Program-made: the position numbers and the translations under genes
From: Hymenolepis diminuta
Lineage: Eukaryota; Platyhelminthes; Cestoda; Cyclophyllidea; Hymenolepididae
Length of the DNA: 64,000 nucleotides
Direction: 5' to 3'
Assembly (NCBI GenBank): GCA_900708905.1
Contig: CAADRB010000003.1
Span: 2,463,924 to 2,527,923, forward strand
Shown: one piece after another, positions 53,901 to 64,000 of the stretch
How the letters are laid out: every line of letters begins with the position of its first letter
Position numbering within the stretch: position 1 is the first letter of the stretch
The notes under the pieces: generated by a model
What the model was told of the DNA's origin: nothing
The model's input: only the letters and a program-made list of their open reading frames with translations
Databases searched by the model: none

Positions 53901-56900
53901 TAAATGCCGGAATATGGAGCTGATTGTTTGCTCAAATAATTGAAAGTAACGTTATTTATTAGAAAATATTTTTAAAATGTTATGTTAAATTTTGTATCAA
54001 CTTCAAATAGGTAACATTAGCTGAAAATGAGAAAAATAAAAANNNNNNNNNNNNNNNNNNNNNNNNNNNNNNNNNNNNNNNNNAAATATATATTTTTAAT
54101 ATTTATTAAATTTTTATTTTAAATATTTTAAATTTTAAATATAACTTCCCACAAATTTTGGTTAATTTATTTAAAAATCATTTTTTTAGGGCACAAAATA
54201 ATTATAACCATAGAAAAGTTACATTTTAAACGGAATTACTCAGAAATATTTGGATTAAATTTTAAGTCAGAAAACGAAGAATTTACAACGTTATGACATT
54301 GTTTTCATGTTCAATACTAGAGTTTTTATTTAATGCAAAGCAAAATAGAAGACTATGCGGCTTTGAAACATTTTTTCCGTCTTAATCCTGATTTAGAGCT
54401 TAATTTCGGGAAGTCAAAGTATTTAAGTGTAATACCGTCATATGCCGCTATTTTATTATAGTCATTAGATTCTGTGCCAACTGCGTAACAGTAAAAAATA
54501 ATAAAATATATATTTAATACTCCTCAAATAAAGGGTGCTTTAATAAGCTTGTTTCTTACAAAGCTTAGAGTATACATATTTGGACTTCACATTCGCTTAT
54601 GCTGTAAAGATGGTGCAGGATAACGCAAATATGAACGTCCATCTCTTTACTTTAACATTCAACAAGACTGCCTTAAGTTATTTTTGTTTATTCCAGAAAA
54701 TTAAACTTGATAAAAGAAGCAAATATATCTCAACTATCGCCCTTCTAATCCTTTGGAATTTCGCTACCACAAGATAGGAAGAAGCCAGGAAAATATTTAC
54801 ATCATGGGAAAACTGGTAGAAAGTACCTGTCTCGAAACTAAGAATCTAAAATTTCCCCTAAGAAACAGTGCAGACTTAAAGAAAACACCAACTTGACGAC
54901 TGCCAAGATCTGAAACTCGATTTGAAGGGAGTGGATGTCGATATTTAGGAAAAATATGGAGATTTGTAATGAATTGATGTTTTATTTTGATTATTTTTAA
55001 TCAAACTATCCTCCACCTCCAAATATCGAATTATACTGTCTCGTTTTAATACTTCAGCAAAGTTTGACTTTGACCATTAAACGTTCCAAATAAGTGCTAT
55101 TTCGAATTTTATTTCGAATGCCTTGATTACTTATAAATTTAGCTGATATATCAATAAAATCGAATATTCTGTTATAGATAATTAAAATTTATGACTGCTT
55201 CCCTGCGAAAGTTTTATGGCATGTTGTCCTCTTAAAATTTATTTAATATTTTCAACTTGGGGAAATACACTCATCCATTGGTAAATATTATTTAACTGAT
55301 CACTCTTTCGTGAAACGATATATTTTTTAAATTTTTTACGTAGTTATTGTAACTTATTGAAAACTAATTTAAAAGACCGAAAAGACCACACAGAGAACAC
55401 AATCAGATATAATTGTCAACCCGGCAAATAGGTACGTATATTTACAAATCAACTCACAATGAAAATAATGAGAACGCTTAGTAGGTCATATCGATAGATG
55501 ACCAACGGATTGAGAAAAAAACAATGAAAAACACAAAAGCAGTTATATTCTGGGCAGTAGTCACGCAAAGTCCAGACAAAACGTATACTAACTCAAACAA
55601 GACAGTGTTCATTGTTAAATAACCACAAAGGCTAGACAGTACGGGAATTTCTATGAGAATAGGCAACATACACCAGTTTGAAATAAAAATTCCCTTTTTG
55701 GAGTGCATGAATCAATTAAAACAAATATGTAAATATAAATATATATGTGATATTGATTTACATGAATCATTATCGTTCTCTAAGTTAATTTTATAAACGC
55801 TGATCTGAACTATTTTGATGGTAAAAACGGAGCGGAAAAATAAATAAGACAGCAGAAAGTAATGTACAGATTCTAAAAGATACCATCTAAATAAATACAC
55901 TCTCGAGCGTTACAAGGATGTTAGCCGAACGTTTTTCATGGCTCACTTTCAAAAATGCTGTAAAAGCAATACTCTATTAGAAAAAAATAAATTAATAGTT
56001 GAGCATTTTTGTGCAAATGAATGTTAGAAGGGCATAATTAATTAAGGCTTTAGTTGATATTTGAATGAACTTTCGTCAGCGTTTACTTAAGCCGCCCAGA
56101 GTCCCGTTACAGTGTCGGTGACTTCGATCTCGGATGATTTTTCATGGTGATCATGGAGTGGTCTTTCAAAGCATGTTCACTCGGAATAAACGATTTCGGA
56201 ATTTTATAGTTAGTCAATATCTTGTCGCGTTCCTGAATATCTAAACATCTGTAATTACTTTATTCACCCGTATAACATTTTAAAATTAGAAAATTAATGA
56301 TAGATTTTTGAGAAATATATGATATAAAATGCTAAAATTACTTTCTATAGAACTTTTAAAATTTTATCCTATACAGTCAATTGCGCAATTTCCCTCGCTC
56401 AAAACAAACCTTCTCTAATTGATTTCGGTTTTGTATTTCGCGGCGAAAATCACCGTTTCCTGTTGGCTGATTTTACCAACTGAGTTAAATGGATGATTAC
56501 TTTTCAAGTCTCTTTCCCCTCTATGTCCAAAAAGTCTTAGTGTTTATCGTCTGATCATTTCAGAAGACGCATTCGAAGGGAATATTTTTATTCCGGATTT
56601 ATGTACCAGTCCTCTCAAGATTATTGAAAATACCATGGGATTTTCATACTTTCGGTTAAATTTTACATAATGATTAGGTATAAATAATGTGTAAATGAAG
56701 ACTACGTCACAATAGTTACAGATTGATGTTTTGAATATATGTGGGTATCTGCGTTAAGTACATGGGTATGTAAACATGTTTTACAAGTTTTAACAATAGG
56801 ACATCGATATAATCTGAAGTATTCAAAAAGAGTTTATAACGTTGTCAAGGTGTCAATAATTTTACCGTATTTGATTCTCAAAAGTATTGATGTGTTTATT

Positions 56901-59758
56901 CTTTTATTAGAGACATAATTTTCTCCCTTTAAAATGTTGTTAAACTCAGTTTTATGGGCTTATAGGCAGAGTAATATCGACAATTTTCAGAACTTGTTGA
57001 CTGGTAGAATTGTTAATGATGCTATCTCGCCCACTTGCACATTCGTTCAACCATAAGCAAGTAGATGGAATTAATAAAGACAAAGCTTATTAGAGTTTTC
57101 TTACATTGAACCCTCATAACAAGTATGAATTATCTTTAATAATTTATATTCACTCAAATGCCTTCACTTGCAAAAAGCGATTGTATCATCTAAATATGCT
57201 TTATTAATTTATTTCATCTGCCTATTTTACAAGGAGTGATAAAAATAAGAAGAATAATGTCAGAAAATTTTGCAGAAATCACCAGTTTAGTTTTGCATTT
57301 CAATATTTGCTTGATTTGAATAGATAGAGATGAAAATAATTTCCGCGTTTCTTTATTTTCAAAATTTAATTGTTGATAAGGTTAGACCTCTGACATTCAA
57401 TAGCAGAGCTAATAGAATTTTAGTATTCACAGATTTTCAATGAAACGTCTATTCGTTTTGAATACTAATAACATCCGATATAACTTTTTAAAATGTCTAT
57501 ACACTACTTAATTTATTGTGACGTTCTATTTTAAGTGTTTACATATTAGATGAGAAGGACAACCAGATCCAATTTAACTAATAATAAGTCCAGTTATTTA
57601 AAAATCGTGCCGAGGATAAGAATTTTAGTAGCACTGCTTTCAAAAGGGAGGGTTCAAGGGATCATACGAACATCTTTTACAGTTAGGTGGTTCTAGCTAT
57701 TTTACTTTTAACACTTGAAAGAATGGCCGCATTAATAGCTTCACCTATTTGAAGCTATCAGTACTTGACCAGCAGTTTTTACCTTTCAGTTAATTAATTA
57801 AAGTTCTAATAACTATTTCTTCTAACTTATCTCGGAGTTTTTGGCTAATTTTGGCGAAGGGAACTTTGCGATATATTTCCTTCATTGTATTTGAAATTTT
57901 TTAAATATTTTCATCCGTTGTTTATGGAGAGAAGTAAATGCCGTTAATTATGTCAAATTTTATATTGTTAGGCGTTAAACAGTTAAGAAAAATTATATTT
58001 GAGTTAATTACTAGCCAAGTGAATAATGAGAGGCGAGTTTTTTATGTACAGATAATATGAAATGATAACACATAACTGTAACCCGTTAAAAGAATATAAA
58101 TTTAAATTCTATTTTAATACGTTAAAATTAAAACAGTAGTACTAAAATATCTTCATAACTTTTACATTAGAAAGTTTTTCTGCTTGTGATGCAACTGCTA
58201 TTTGGCTAAAATAAAATAGAAAAAAAATTTCGAATCCAATGTCAAAATGAATTTTTACTAATTTATTAAAACTTAAGCCCCATTAATTTTTTTCGAAAAC
58301 ATAAATTAGGCTGAAACATTTTCTTTCTGTTTAAATTATTATATTATATCATTTTCATAATCAGAAATTTTTGTTTTATTTTATTTTAAAACAATAATAA
58401 AGGCATTCGGTCAGACATGTGATTTGTCTCGGAAATTGATCAGATATTTATTTGCTTGTTTTTGCTACTTCTGAAATTTATAATGAATTGTTTTAAGGCA
58501 ATATTATAATTGAGCAATGCCCCCCCCCCATTTTAAATAAAGTAAGAATTTTAATATACTGATTTTATTGGCTGCTTTTTTGATCTTCTCACCGTCTCAG
58601 GTCTCACTTGTTTTCTATTAATCTTACTCGGATGCCTCAAGTTTTTATTACTGTGTCATGAGGAATCACAATATTAATGAAGCAATTTATCTTTCAGTGT
58701 GTTTTGTATTTTTTAATGCAAATAACAAAACTTAATAATAAATCCAAAGAAATATTAATTTAACGCATTTTTGAACTGAGTCAAAAATCGAATAAACCAA
58801 ATTTAATGTCTTAGAACGGGTTTTCAAACTTATCATTTTAGGAATCGCGGTATTGAAAAAAGTTTGAATTAAGTAATCACAAGTTTATTCCCCGAAATTA
58901 ACAGTTGTTCATATATTACTATTGTTTATTTTTTATAAATGATGCTTATTTTTTACAAAGAACTAAATTGCCCTGTCAAGAGACGGAGTTGTAAACTGAG
59001 TTGAAAGTTAGTATGCAGGTAATTTTGCTTTGGGTTCTGTCCCTCCTGCGATTTTCTGGAGACAAGTCCTATTTCTCTTCTACTCCGACCCGAATATAAA
59101 TCATCCCTCGATCTTCATGATGTCTATTGATTTCATTCAGTTGTTGGGCTTTCGTATTTCCAATTATTCACTGATTGAATATTTATCTCTACTTCTTTTA
59201 ATTTAAATATCCTACCTCCTCTATCTATCTATATCTTGCAGATGAAAAATTTATAATGCTAAGAAGAGCAATACCTTAATCAATTTTCTCTGTCCTTCAG
59301 TGTTACTCCCTAAGTTGTGACCTTCTCCAATAAACATATTTTTTAAATATCAAGGAAGTAAGATCCGGAATTTAACGTTGAGCAAATAAAGGTTAATTAG
59401 AAAAGAGTAAATAATTGTGTTGGTTACTTATTAAGATAAACCGTGATTATAGATACTATTTCCATACTTTATAAAAGTTATAATTTGAATTTAGATATTT
59501 GACTCAATTCCATTTGCGGCCCAAACTTTCGACTGGTCTCTCACCTTTAGCACTGAATTGCATGGCTTCAGTCTGGCGACACTTTACCGACGTTGTGAAG
59601 AATTCGCAAGCGGGGATCTTGAAATCAACTCTCGCTTTGAGGGAGTTCGCAATGCAGAAGATTTCACGGAATGTTCTCTCATAATGAGACATAAAAATCT
59701 TTGCTGTACTCTGCAGCATCAACCTTCCGTACTATTGATTAAGGATACAACGGAGCAT
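41684..59758 (+). CDS. OXR1: OXR1/NCOA7-like LysM-GRAM-TLDc protein, ten exons, 3' end outside window
   Basis: Exons: 41684-41743, 41784-41979, 42195-42310, 42425-42502, 42718-42893, 44873-44970, 47487-47616, 48683-49202, 50904-51077, 59495-59758. All introns have GT...AG ends and all phases agree, giving 1812 nt or 604 codons with no stop. Residues 18-61 form a LysM domain (HYVVESGDS, then KFDLTPSRL, then AGQRLKV). Residues about 140-300 match the GRAM/PH-like region of OXR1/NCOA7 (CLKVEAKF, GTLIATIETLMFSP, FLCCSV, QWFIVSRKR). Residues 300-458 are a Ser/Arg-rich linker and 459-516 an acidic segment. Residues 517-604 begin the TLDc domain (FDWSLTFSTELHGFSLATLYRR and VLLIKD). The last third of TLDc is missing, so the gene runs past the right edge. 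The ATG at 41684 is chosen because it opens the frame into LysM; an upstream exon cannot be excluded. From family knowledge, such proteins confer oxidation resistance and bind V-ATPase. The symbol names the family; strict orthology is not tested. Confidence 0.85.
42195..42502 (+). other. Exons 3 and 4: linker and start of the GRAM-like region
   Basis: Exon 3 (42195-42310) follows a TTTGCAG acceptor and encodes residues 86-124, a basic stretch containing EKRYRHIFRRIIGAEML. Exon 4 (42425-42502) follows TTCTTCAG and encodes residues 125-150, ending in CLKVEAKFCPELH. The CLKVEAKF stretch matches the first strand of the region between LysM and TLDc in OXR1/NCOA7. Donors are GTATGT and GTAACT. The introns on either side are 114-215 bases. 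Confidence 0.8.
42718..42893 (+). other. Exon 5: core of the GRAM-like region
   Basis: The exon lies between a GTGTAG acceptor and a strong GTAAGC donor and encodes residues 151-208. GTLIATIETLMFSPLD corresponds to the OXR1 strand pair usually written G-x-L-x-V-T-x-x-x-x-M-F-x-P. The rest, AAYVDASVFVF, fits the following strands. It joins exon 4 in phase 0 and leaves phase 2. Confidence 0.82.
42894..44872 (+). other. Intron 5 of the OXR1-like gene
   Basis: Donor GTAAGC, acceptor TTTTAG. It contains the antisense coding-like remnant at 43090-44010 and a 60-codon + frame (43621-43803) opposite it. Confidence 0.75.
43090..44010 (-). pseudogene. Antisense coding-like remnant in intron 5, possibly protein-kinase-derived
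   Basis: On the - strand YLATRG (about 43990-44010) resembles the V-A-T-R-W block of CMGC kinases. Further on, EVLRHPYLQGLF (about 43168-43205), in a 103-codon open frame, resembles the ALxHPYL block that ends the kinase domain of MAPK-like proteins. The material between is broken by stops and frameshifts, so no single frame joins them. The order and distance are right for a processed kinase pseudogene, but two short motifs are weak evidence. Confidence 0.25.
44873..44970 (+). other. Exon 6: polar linker inside the GRAM-like region
   Basis: The exon follows a pyrimidine-rich acceptor TTTATTTTAG and ends at donor GTACGA. It encodes residues 209-241, mainly Asn, Gln, Ser and His (for example SNNNTQSIHASS). 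It carries no domain signature. I accept it because it converts the phase 2 end of exon 5 into the phase 1 start needed by exon 7. It could be skipped or alternatively spliced only with a frame change. Confidence 0.7.
44971..47486 (+). other. Intron 6 of the OXR1-like gene
   Basis: Donor GTACGA, acceptor TTTGCAG. AT-rich; nothing else recognised. Confidence 0.7.
47487..47616 (+). other. Exon 7: second half of the GRAM-like region
   Basis: The acceptor TTTGCAG precedes the exon and the donor is GTATTT. It encodes residues 242-284. FLCCSV followed by QWFIVSRKR matches the OXR1/NCOA7 pair usually seen as YLCL-x-V and YWFAVP-x-ER. Between the two strands sits a Gly/Pro/Ser/Cys loop (GGGISPPACSPG). 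The intron before it is about 2.5 kb. Confidence 0.8.
47617..48682 (+). other. Intron 7 of the OXR1-like gene
   Basis: Donor GTATTT, acceptor ATTTAG. AT-rich; nothing else recognised. Confidence 0.75.
48683..49202 (+). other. Exon 8: end of GRAM-like region and long Ser/Arg-rich linker
   Basis: This is the largest exon (520 nt, residues 285-458). It starts SVEDLDNFLVGSN, which matches the helix closing the GRAM-like region in OXR1. It then runs through about 150 residues rich in Ser, Arg and Gly (for example IGRSLGRLIHRTAS and GCGGGRRRPLSIG), probably disordered with many possible phosphorylation sites. It ends TSLLWE at donor GTATCA in phase 0. The open frame and its match in phase to exons 7 and 9 support it. 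Confidence 0.85.
49203..50903 (+). other. Intron 8 of the OXR1-like gene
   Basis: Donor GTATCA, acceptor TTTCCAG. Its 3' third includes the open stretch 50589-50903 in frame with exon 9. Confidence 0.7.
50643..50843 (+). other. Possible alternative in-frame exon in intron 8
   Basis: The frame of exon 9 stays open upstream from 51077 back to about 50589. Within it, 50643-50843 has an AG acceptor (TACCCAG), a GTGAAT donor, length 201 nt and phase 0 at both ends, so it could be included without disturbing the gene. It would add 67 residues containing TSEYVAGIKPRHNLTPS. The pyrimidine tract is poor and I recognise no conserved motif, so it may be a chance open stretch. Confidence 0.25.
50904..51077 (+). 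other. Exon 9: acidic segment preceding TLDc
   Basis: The exon follows acceptor TATTTCCAG and encodes residues 459-516: a Glu-rich stretch (LAEAEQEEGEEGCGS), then SAIFSILPPPAA and a helix-like end, ATQTQIQE. It starts and ends in phase 0. The donor GTGATT is weaker than usual. ATQTQIQE reads straight into IFDSIPFAAQ of the next exon, as expected for the helix leading into the TLDc motif P-x-R-x-x-x-x-W. Confidence 0.78.
52970..53220 (+). repeat. Dispersed repeat with C2H2 remnant, copy 2 (more decayed)
   Basis: GCAACAATCAACAAG at about 52976 matches 4422-4436, and similarity continues with substitutions and gaps to the shared ATTTTCTCT and CTGTAGCTA blocks at about 53195-53212. The finger is lost: its two Cys positions are replaced and stops interrupt the frame. 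It lies within intron 9 of the OXR1-like gene. Confidence 0.55.
54043..54083. other. Assembly gap (41 N)
   Basis: A run of 41 N lies within intron 9, flanked on both sides by A/T-only low-complexity sequence (about 54084-54170 on the right). True length may differ from 41. No exon is interrupted as far as can be seen. Confidence 0.99.
58520..58529. repeat. C10 homopolymer
   Basis: Ten consecutive C bases in an otherwise very AT-rich stretch of intron 9. Such tracts are also common sites of base-count error in assemblies. Confidence 0.9.
59495..59758 (+). other. Exon 10: N-terminal part of the TLDc domain
   Basis: Acceptor TTTAG at 59490-59494, donor GTAAGT at 59759; 88 codons (residues 517-604), phase 0 at both ends. 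FDWSLTFSTELHGFSLATLYRR is the TLDc signature (W-x-L-x-F/Y-S-T-x-x-H-G-x-S-L-x-T-L-Y-R), and SVLLIKD is the following strand. In usual TLDc domains these blocks are about 10 residues apart; here about 45 residues separate R549 and V595, so this domain has an insertion of about 35 residues. The next block (usually FGAF or FGAY) should open the next exon and is not found in the window. Confidence 0.85.
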
Positions 59759-62700
59759 GTAAGTTTTGTATGATTTGGGATCGGCTCACTTAAATTTGCT
59801 ACTTTTCAAGTAAAATATAAACAATGTAGAAAATTATCTCTTAAATTATAAATATTAACAGAAAATTCAATATTTTTATGCGTTCAAGAAACTTTCTTTT
59901 ACGAATCTGAATGAACCAGTGTCATTTTTAGCATTAAAAACTCAGTTGCAACAAGATGAGATGGGTGACAGAATATTTTTAATAAGTAAGAACAAAAATT
60001 TGACAATGAATGACAGTTTGGTGGGAGATATTTGAATAACAGAAAAGTGATAAACGACTCAGTGTCAAAAGGATTAGACCTACGCAAAACAATGTAAAAA
60101 AGGCAGTAAAGTTGAGCAAAAATCGATAAACAATTTACGAAAATAGATAACATAGATTATAAATTGCGTTTCTACAACTAATTGGTAGTAAACGAAAATG
60201 ACAGGAGGAAGTAATCAGTGGTTAATAAATTAAGCAAAGGGGAGGTGACTAAATTATGTTTCTAGTAAGATTGCGAGGCAGTTACTCCAAGTATTTTGCC
60301 AAAAATGGATAAAGAGAGAAGAAATGGGTGTGAAGAAAATGCAATTATTAACCTAATTCACTCAGGAAATGCCTGCTACGCATCATGATAGTGGAATTAT
60401 AAACAAAGCAGAAGACGAGTCAATGGTGAATAAGTCAATGACCTTTATAGGACCCCAAAGGACACCAAAATGCAAATAGAATAATAAGAAATGAATCGTT
60501 AGAACTGATTACCTTTGTTTAAAATTCGTCTAACAAATTATTTAAGTTTACTTGGAAGAAGTTGAATGCATTTAATTTTGAGATTAATAGTTCAACGATA
60601 TCAGACCCATGTCGCCCACTTAATGACAGGCATTCACAATGTTCTCACATCTATCTCGGAGTCCTCCACATTACTACAATCATTATACTTATAATAAACA
60701 AATCAACATAAAGATCTCATCGAAACTAGACCATTATATTATGCACAAACATTCGTTAAAATTGATTTTGAATTGTATATAGATTAGCCATTGGAAAACT
60801 GATGAAATATTTGCCTTCTTCATTTTCGTCGATTATTCAATATGTGTTCGACTTTGTTAATACTTGTTTCTCATCAATACGGTTATTATATGTATCCCTC
60901 TAGATAAGGACTCAATATTCAAAATTGACTAGATTTAGTCACTGAAAGTAGTATTTGTCGAACAATCATTTTAACCTCCAACGCAGGACATCAAATTTAT
61001 CAACTTTTTAGCTAATTCGAATGAATCTAGTTTACTTTTCCTCCTGATTTAAGCATATTATAATAATTATATTATAGCTCTTTATTAGAAACCTTATTTT
61101 ATGTGAATGGGACTAAATTGATAATATAAATATATAATAAAGTTTGCTGCAGTCATATAATGATCTCTTAAATAATTTTCCCCTCATTTAGCAAGAGAAC
61201 ATATTATATTCTATTTTTAATATATTTTCCATGCAGAAAGCCAGCTAAGCTTTTTCTGCTTATATGGTTTCTTAGTAATTCAGACGAGAGAAAACTTGGA
61301 TTTCATGCCTTTTCTGCATCAGAAATGCTGAGAAAAATTTCCAAAGAGTGGAGAAGCCTAAAATTTATTTTTTATTAAATTGAAGGCAACGCCAATCAGT
61401 AGTATCTATCTGCTTTTATGAAACATAGTTTGCAAGTAAGGACCGAATGAATGAGTTGGAATGTTTTCCACAAAGGAAATCAACTGAATATTCATGCATT
61501 ATGCCGTTAATTTGGCAGATTAAAACTCACTTGCCACCTTATAATTTTGTAAACTATAGTTACTTTTATGTAACATATTTTGCGATGTGAATTGATATAA
61601 TTTTTCTTAGTTGTCTCGATTTTCAAAAATCCGGAAAACGATTATCTTATAATTCAAGTGGATTGATTCCCTATCTGGTTAAAAGGCTTTGAAATGCATT
61701 CATTCAAGTAACATCCGCAAATTATTTCGCAAAATAAATATATATTAATGTCCTTTCAATTAAACAAATATTCTTATTCATTTTAAATAATTTATTAATA
61801 ACTTCATAAAAAGGAGGCCAATAGTATAAATATTTATAATTTGTGCGAATATATTAGCATGTTAATCAAAATTAAAGTTTTAATATGCATTAAATTGAGA
61901 GCTTAACTTTCGTTTAAAACAAATTTCAAAATTCTCTACCATGATAATTATTTAATTTTTTAAAAGATCTCCACTTAAGTTATCTCACTGTTTGTCAACA
62001 ATATTTTCTACGAAATCATCCGCCTTCATTGAATAACAGTTTCTTGTGTTATTTTAACTAATACGTTCACAATAATTACGTGTAGAATTTGACATGAATA
62101 CAAGAAGATGAAATTAAAATATCATCTGGTAAATATTATGCATACAAAAGAAATCATTTTTCTTCCGAAAACACCATGAGCAGTATTTATTCAAGTGAAT
62201 GAATTTGTGGTTGGATCATTGGAATACTGAGAACCAACTGGTACTAATTATTAGGACGGGATTAGCAGATAGATATCGAATTTGAGTCCAAAGTTATTTC
62301 AGAAATTTTACAAATTCAATTTCTTCAAACTATTGCTGCTACAAAAGGATTAAAAGCAAAGATACTTGTGAAAAGTAGGTCTATTGACTGAGAAATTTGA
62401 TGGGATAAAGGAAGAGTGATGACCATGAAGGAAAGAGAAGATTGAAGGTGGTGGTTTTGGCGGTGAAATAGTAGTAGCGGAGGTTAAACCGAGGGTCTTA
62501 CAAGAGACTGAAACTTAAGAAAATTACTTTAGATCCAAACTAGTGGTTTAACAAAATAAATATAACTAAATTGCCTGGTAGTTTTGTAGAAGACCTTGTT
62601 GTTTCCGCGCTCTCAATTCGGGATCATATTCTAGAAGTGACGTTAGTTTCTTTCCAGTTCTCAGAAATAAAAGAACTTCTACGCTGTGATTAAGTACAAT

Positions 62701-64000
62701 GAATTTTATCACAATAGCTCCATTGAATTGAGAATTTGCCTTACCTGTTTACGTCATTACAGATAAGCTGAACCCCTGGGGATATTTTCGCATAATTTTC
62801 CTCTATTTACCACCTGCTTTTCAATGTATAGTTAAATTAATTCAATGACACTATCGAGCTAAATATTGTCAAATTAAATTATGGTAATAAATATGCCATT
62901 GGATTATCGATTGTTTAAAAAATTAAAAAATAACTAAAAACTAGGCTCAACCCTTGTACAATCTTCAATTATAATGAATTAATATATTTAAATTTTAAAA
63001 TTTATGCAAATTTTGAAAAGTTTTTATCTTAACTCATGAGCAGACCAAACGCAAATTGGACAAGTAAACACATTATACGTCTTGTTCTATTAATGTTCCA
63101 TGAAGTACTAGTTAAGTTTAATTAAACAGTAATTGAACAAACTAACGGCTACCAATATACTCTCCGTAGGATGCTATTAAATGACGGTTTTGGCGAGTTT
63201 TTGCCATATTTATAAATTACCATCCATGAGCTGCTATTACGGTGCAGAATAAGGTATTGAACAACTCTAATACCAGATGTGTACGAGATTCTGGGATGGC
63301 GATCTTAACATATCTAGTGATCTAAATAGGTAGAAAATTAAATAATCTAGTTAAAGATGGGTTCAAGTACAGGTAGGCAGTACAGTTTTAAAGTCATAAA
63401 GAGCGAACTTTATCAAGGTTCGATTTCTTCCGTTTATTCAGAATGCACTTAATGGAAATCGTTCTAAACTTTAAATATAATATAGAGATGTGTGGCTGCA
63501 TTTGAAAGATCTAAACCAATACCACAATGGAATCAAATGTATATGTATATTGCAAATATTTGACCCTCTTTTGCCTTATTTTAATAATGCTCGCTTAATT
63601 AAGGCATTTCTCTCTTATCATGCCATTTTTATAATTAAACTTTAAAATAAAGCAAAAAATTTTCGATTTTTTGACTAATCGAACATTTTGAGAATGAACT
63701 GCATTTGTCGTGTTAAACTCTAGTGATGATAACCATTATTAATAACCATGATTAACCATGATTAATATTATTTTACAGAATACGTAGACTCAAACTTTGA
63801 TAGTTAATAACACCCAAAAGGACTTCATTGGCTGTGCCAAGCAAGAAGAGTTCTTTAAAACTAGCCCAGCAACAGTCAAAGGAGATATTATTGAACAAAT
63901 ATGAATGATAGAGCTAAATTAAAAGCGCAACTTGAGAATACTTTCAACTGTTTTACCAAGTGAGTTAACTTTAATCAAAGCACATGAGGACGAAAAATAG
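59759..64000 (+). other. Probable start of the next intron, running off the window
   Basis: It begins with a good donor (GTAAGT). I looked for the remaining TLDc blocks (F-G-A, G-x-G-E-x-F-L-F and the Gly-run followed by W) and found none. The rest is AT-rich with no recognised feature apart from the short repeat at 63735. Confidence 0.55.
63735..63770. repeat. Short AACCATGATT direct repeat
   Basis: AACCATGATT occurs twice in tandem, with a related AACCATTATT just before. It is small and AT-rich and has no clear role. Confidence 0.6.

Larger units (their letters stand above)
51078..59494 (+). other. Intron 9 of the OXR1-like gene (8.4 kb)
   Basis: Donor GTGATT, acceptor TTTAG. It holds the C2H2-type repeat copy 2, a purine-rich tract at 52350-52380, the N gap and the C10 tract. 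A small exon hidden here or in the gap cannot be excluded, but none is needed because exons 9 and 10 join in frame and in the expected TLDc register. Confidence 0.6.

Noticed and set aside
62440..62510. Gly-rich frame (EGGGFGGEIVVAE) considered as the Gly run late in TLDc
   Set aside because: The residues after the Gly run do not match (no F/A-L-W-L-D), there are no splice sites around it, and the preceding TLDc blocks are absent.
63774..63850. Possible exon after TTTTACAG near the right edge
   Set aside because: All three frames meet a stop within about 12 codons and none resembles the remaining TLDc blocks.

Overview
The window looks like AT-rich (roughly two-thirds A+T), intron- and repeat-dominated DNA of an invertebrate animal. 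I see no operons, bacterial ribosome sites, rRNA, true tRNA genes or CRISPR arrays. One gene can be assembled with confidence: an OXR1/NCOA7-type (oxidation resistance) protein on the + strand. Ten coding exons between 41684 and 59758 join in one uninterrupted frame of 1812 nt (604 codons) and carry, in order, a LysM domain, a GRAM/PH-like region, a long Ser/Arg-rich linker, an acidic segment and the first half of the TLDc domain. The TLDc C-terminal half and the stop codon are not visible and should lie beyond the right edge. The first intron is only 40 nt while later ones run to 8.4 kb. Tiny 5' introns followed by very large ones are well known in parasitic flatworms (schistosomes, tapeworms), so a platyhelminth is my best guess. 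That is an inference from gene architecture and composition, not an identification.

Layout. 1-41683: no gene I can support; this is repeat-rich intergenic DNA. It holds a possible coding-like open frame (2815-3042), a decayed repeat ending in a C2H2 zinc-finger-like remnant (about 4400-4700, with a more diverged relative at 52970-53220), an inverted pair of nearly identical LINE-tail repeats (11888-12519 + and 13812-14259 -), tRNA-like SINE remnants (13665, 16615, 24416, 34017), two diverged tandem duplications (16951-17218 and 22250-23935), a decayed but nearly full-length APE-type LINE on the - strand (27305-30046), and a TA microsatellite (33503-33534).

41684-64000: the OXR1-like gene with its introns. 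Intron 5 holds an antisense coding-like remnant. Intron 8 holds a long stretch open in the same frame as the following exon, possibly an alternative exon. Intron 9 holds the 41-base assembly gap (54043-54083) and the second C2H2-type repeat copy. From 59759 to the end I read the sequence as the start of the next intron.

How it works together: OXR1/NCOA7 TLDc proteins protect against oxidative stress and bind the V-ATPase. Everything else here is repeat debris around or inside that gene. I found no multi-gene novel system. The most unusual items are a TLDc domain with an insertion of about 35 residues, the possible in-frame alternative exon, and nearly identical LINE tails attached to, or separate from, a badly decayed LINE body.
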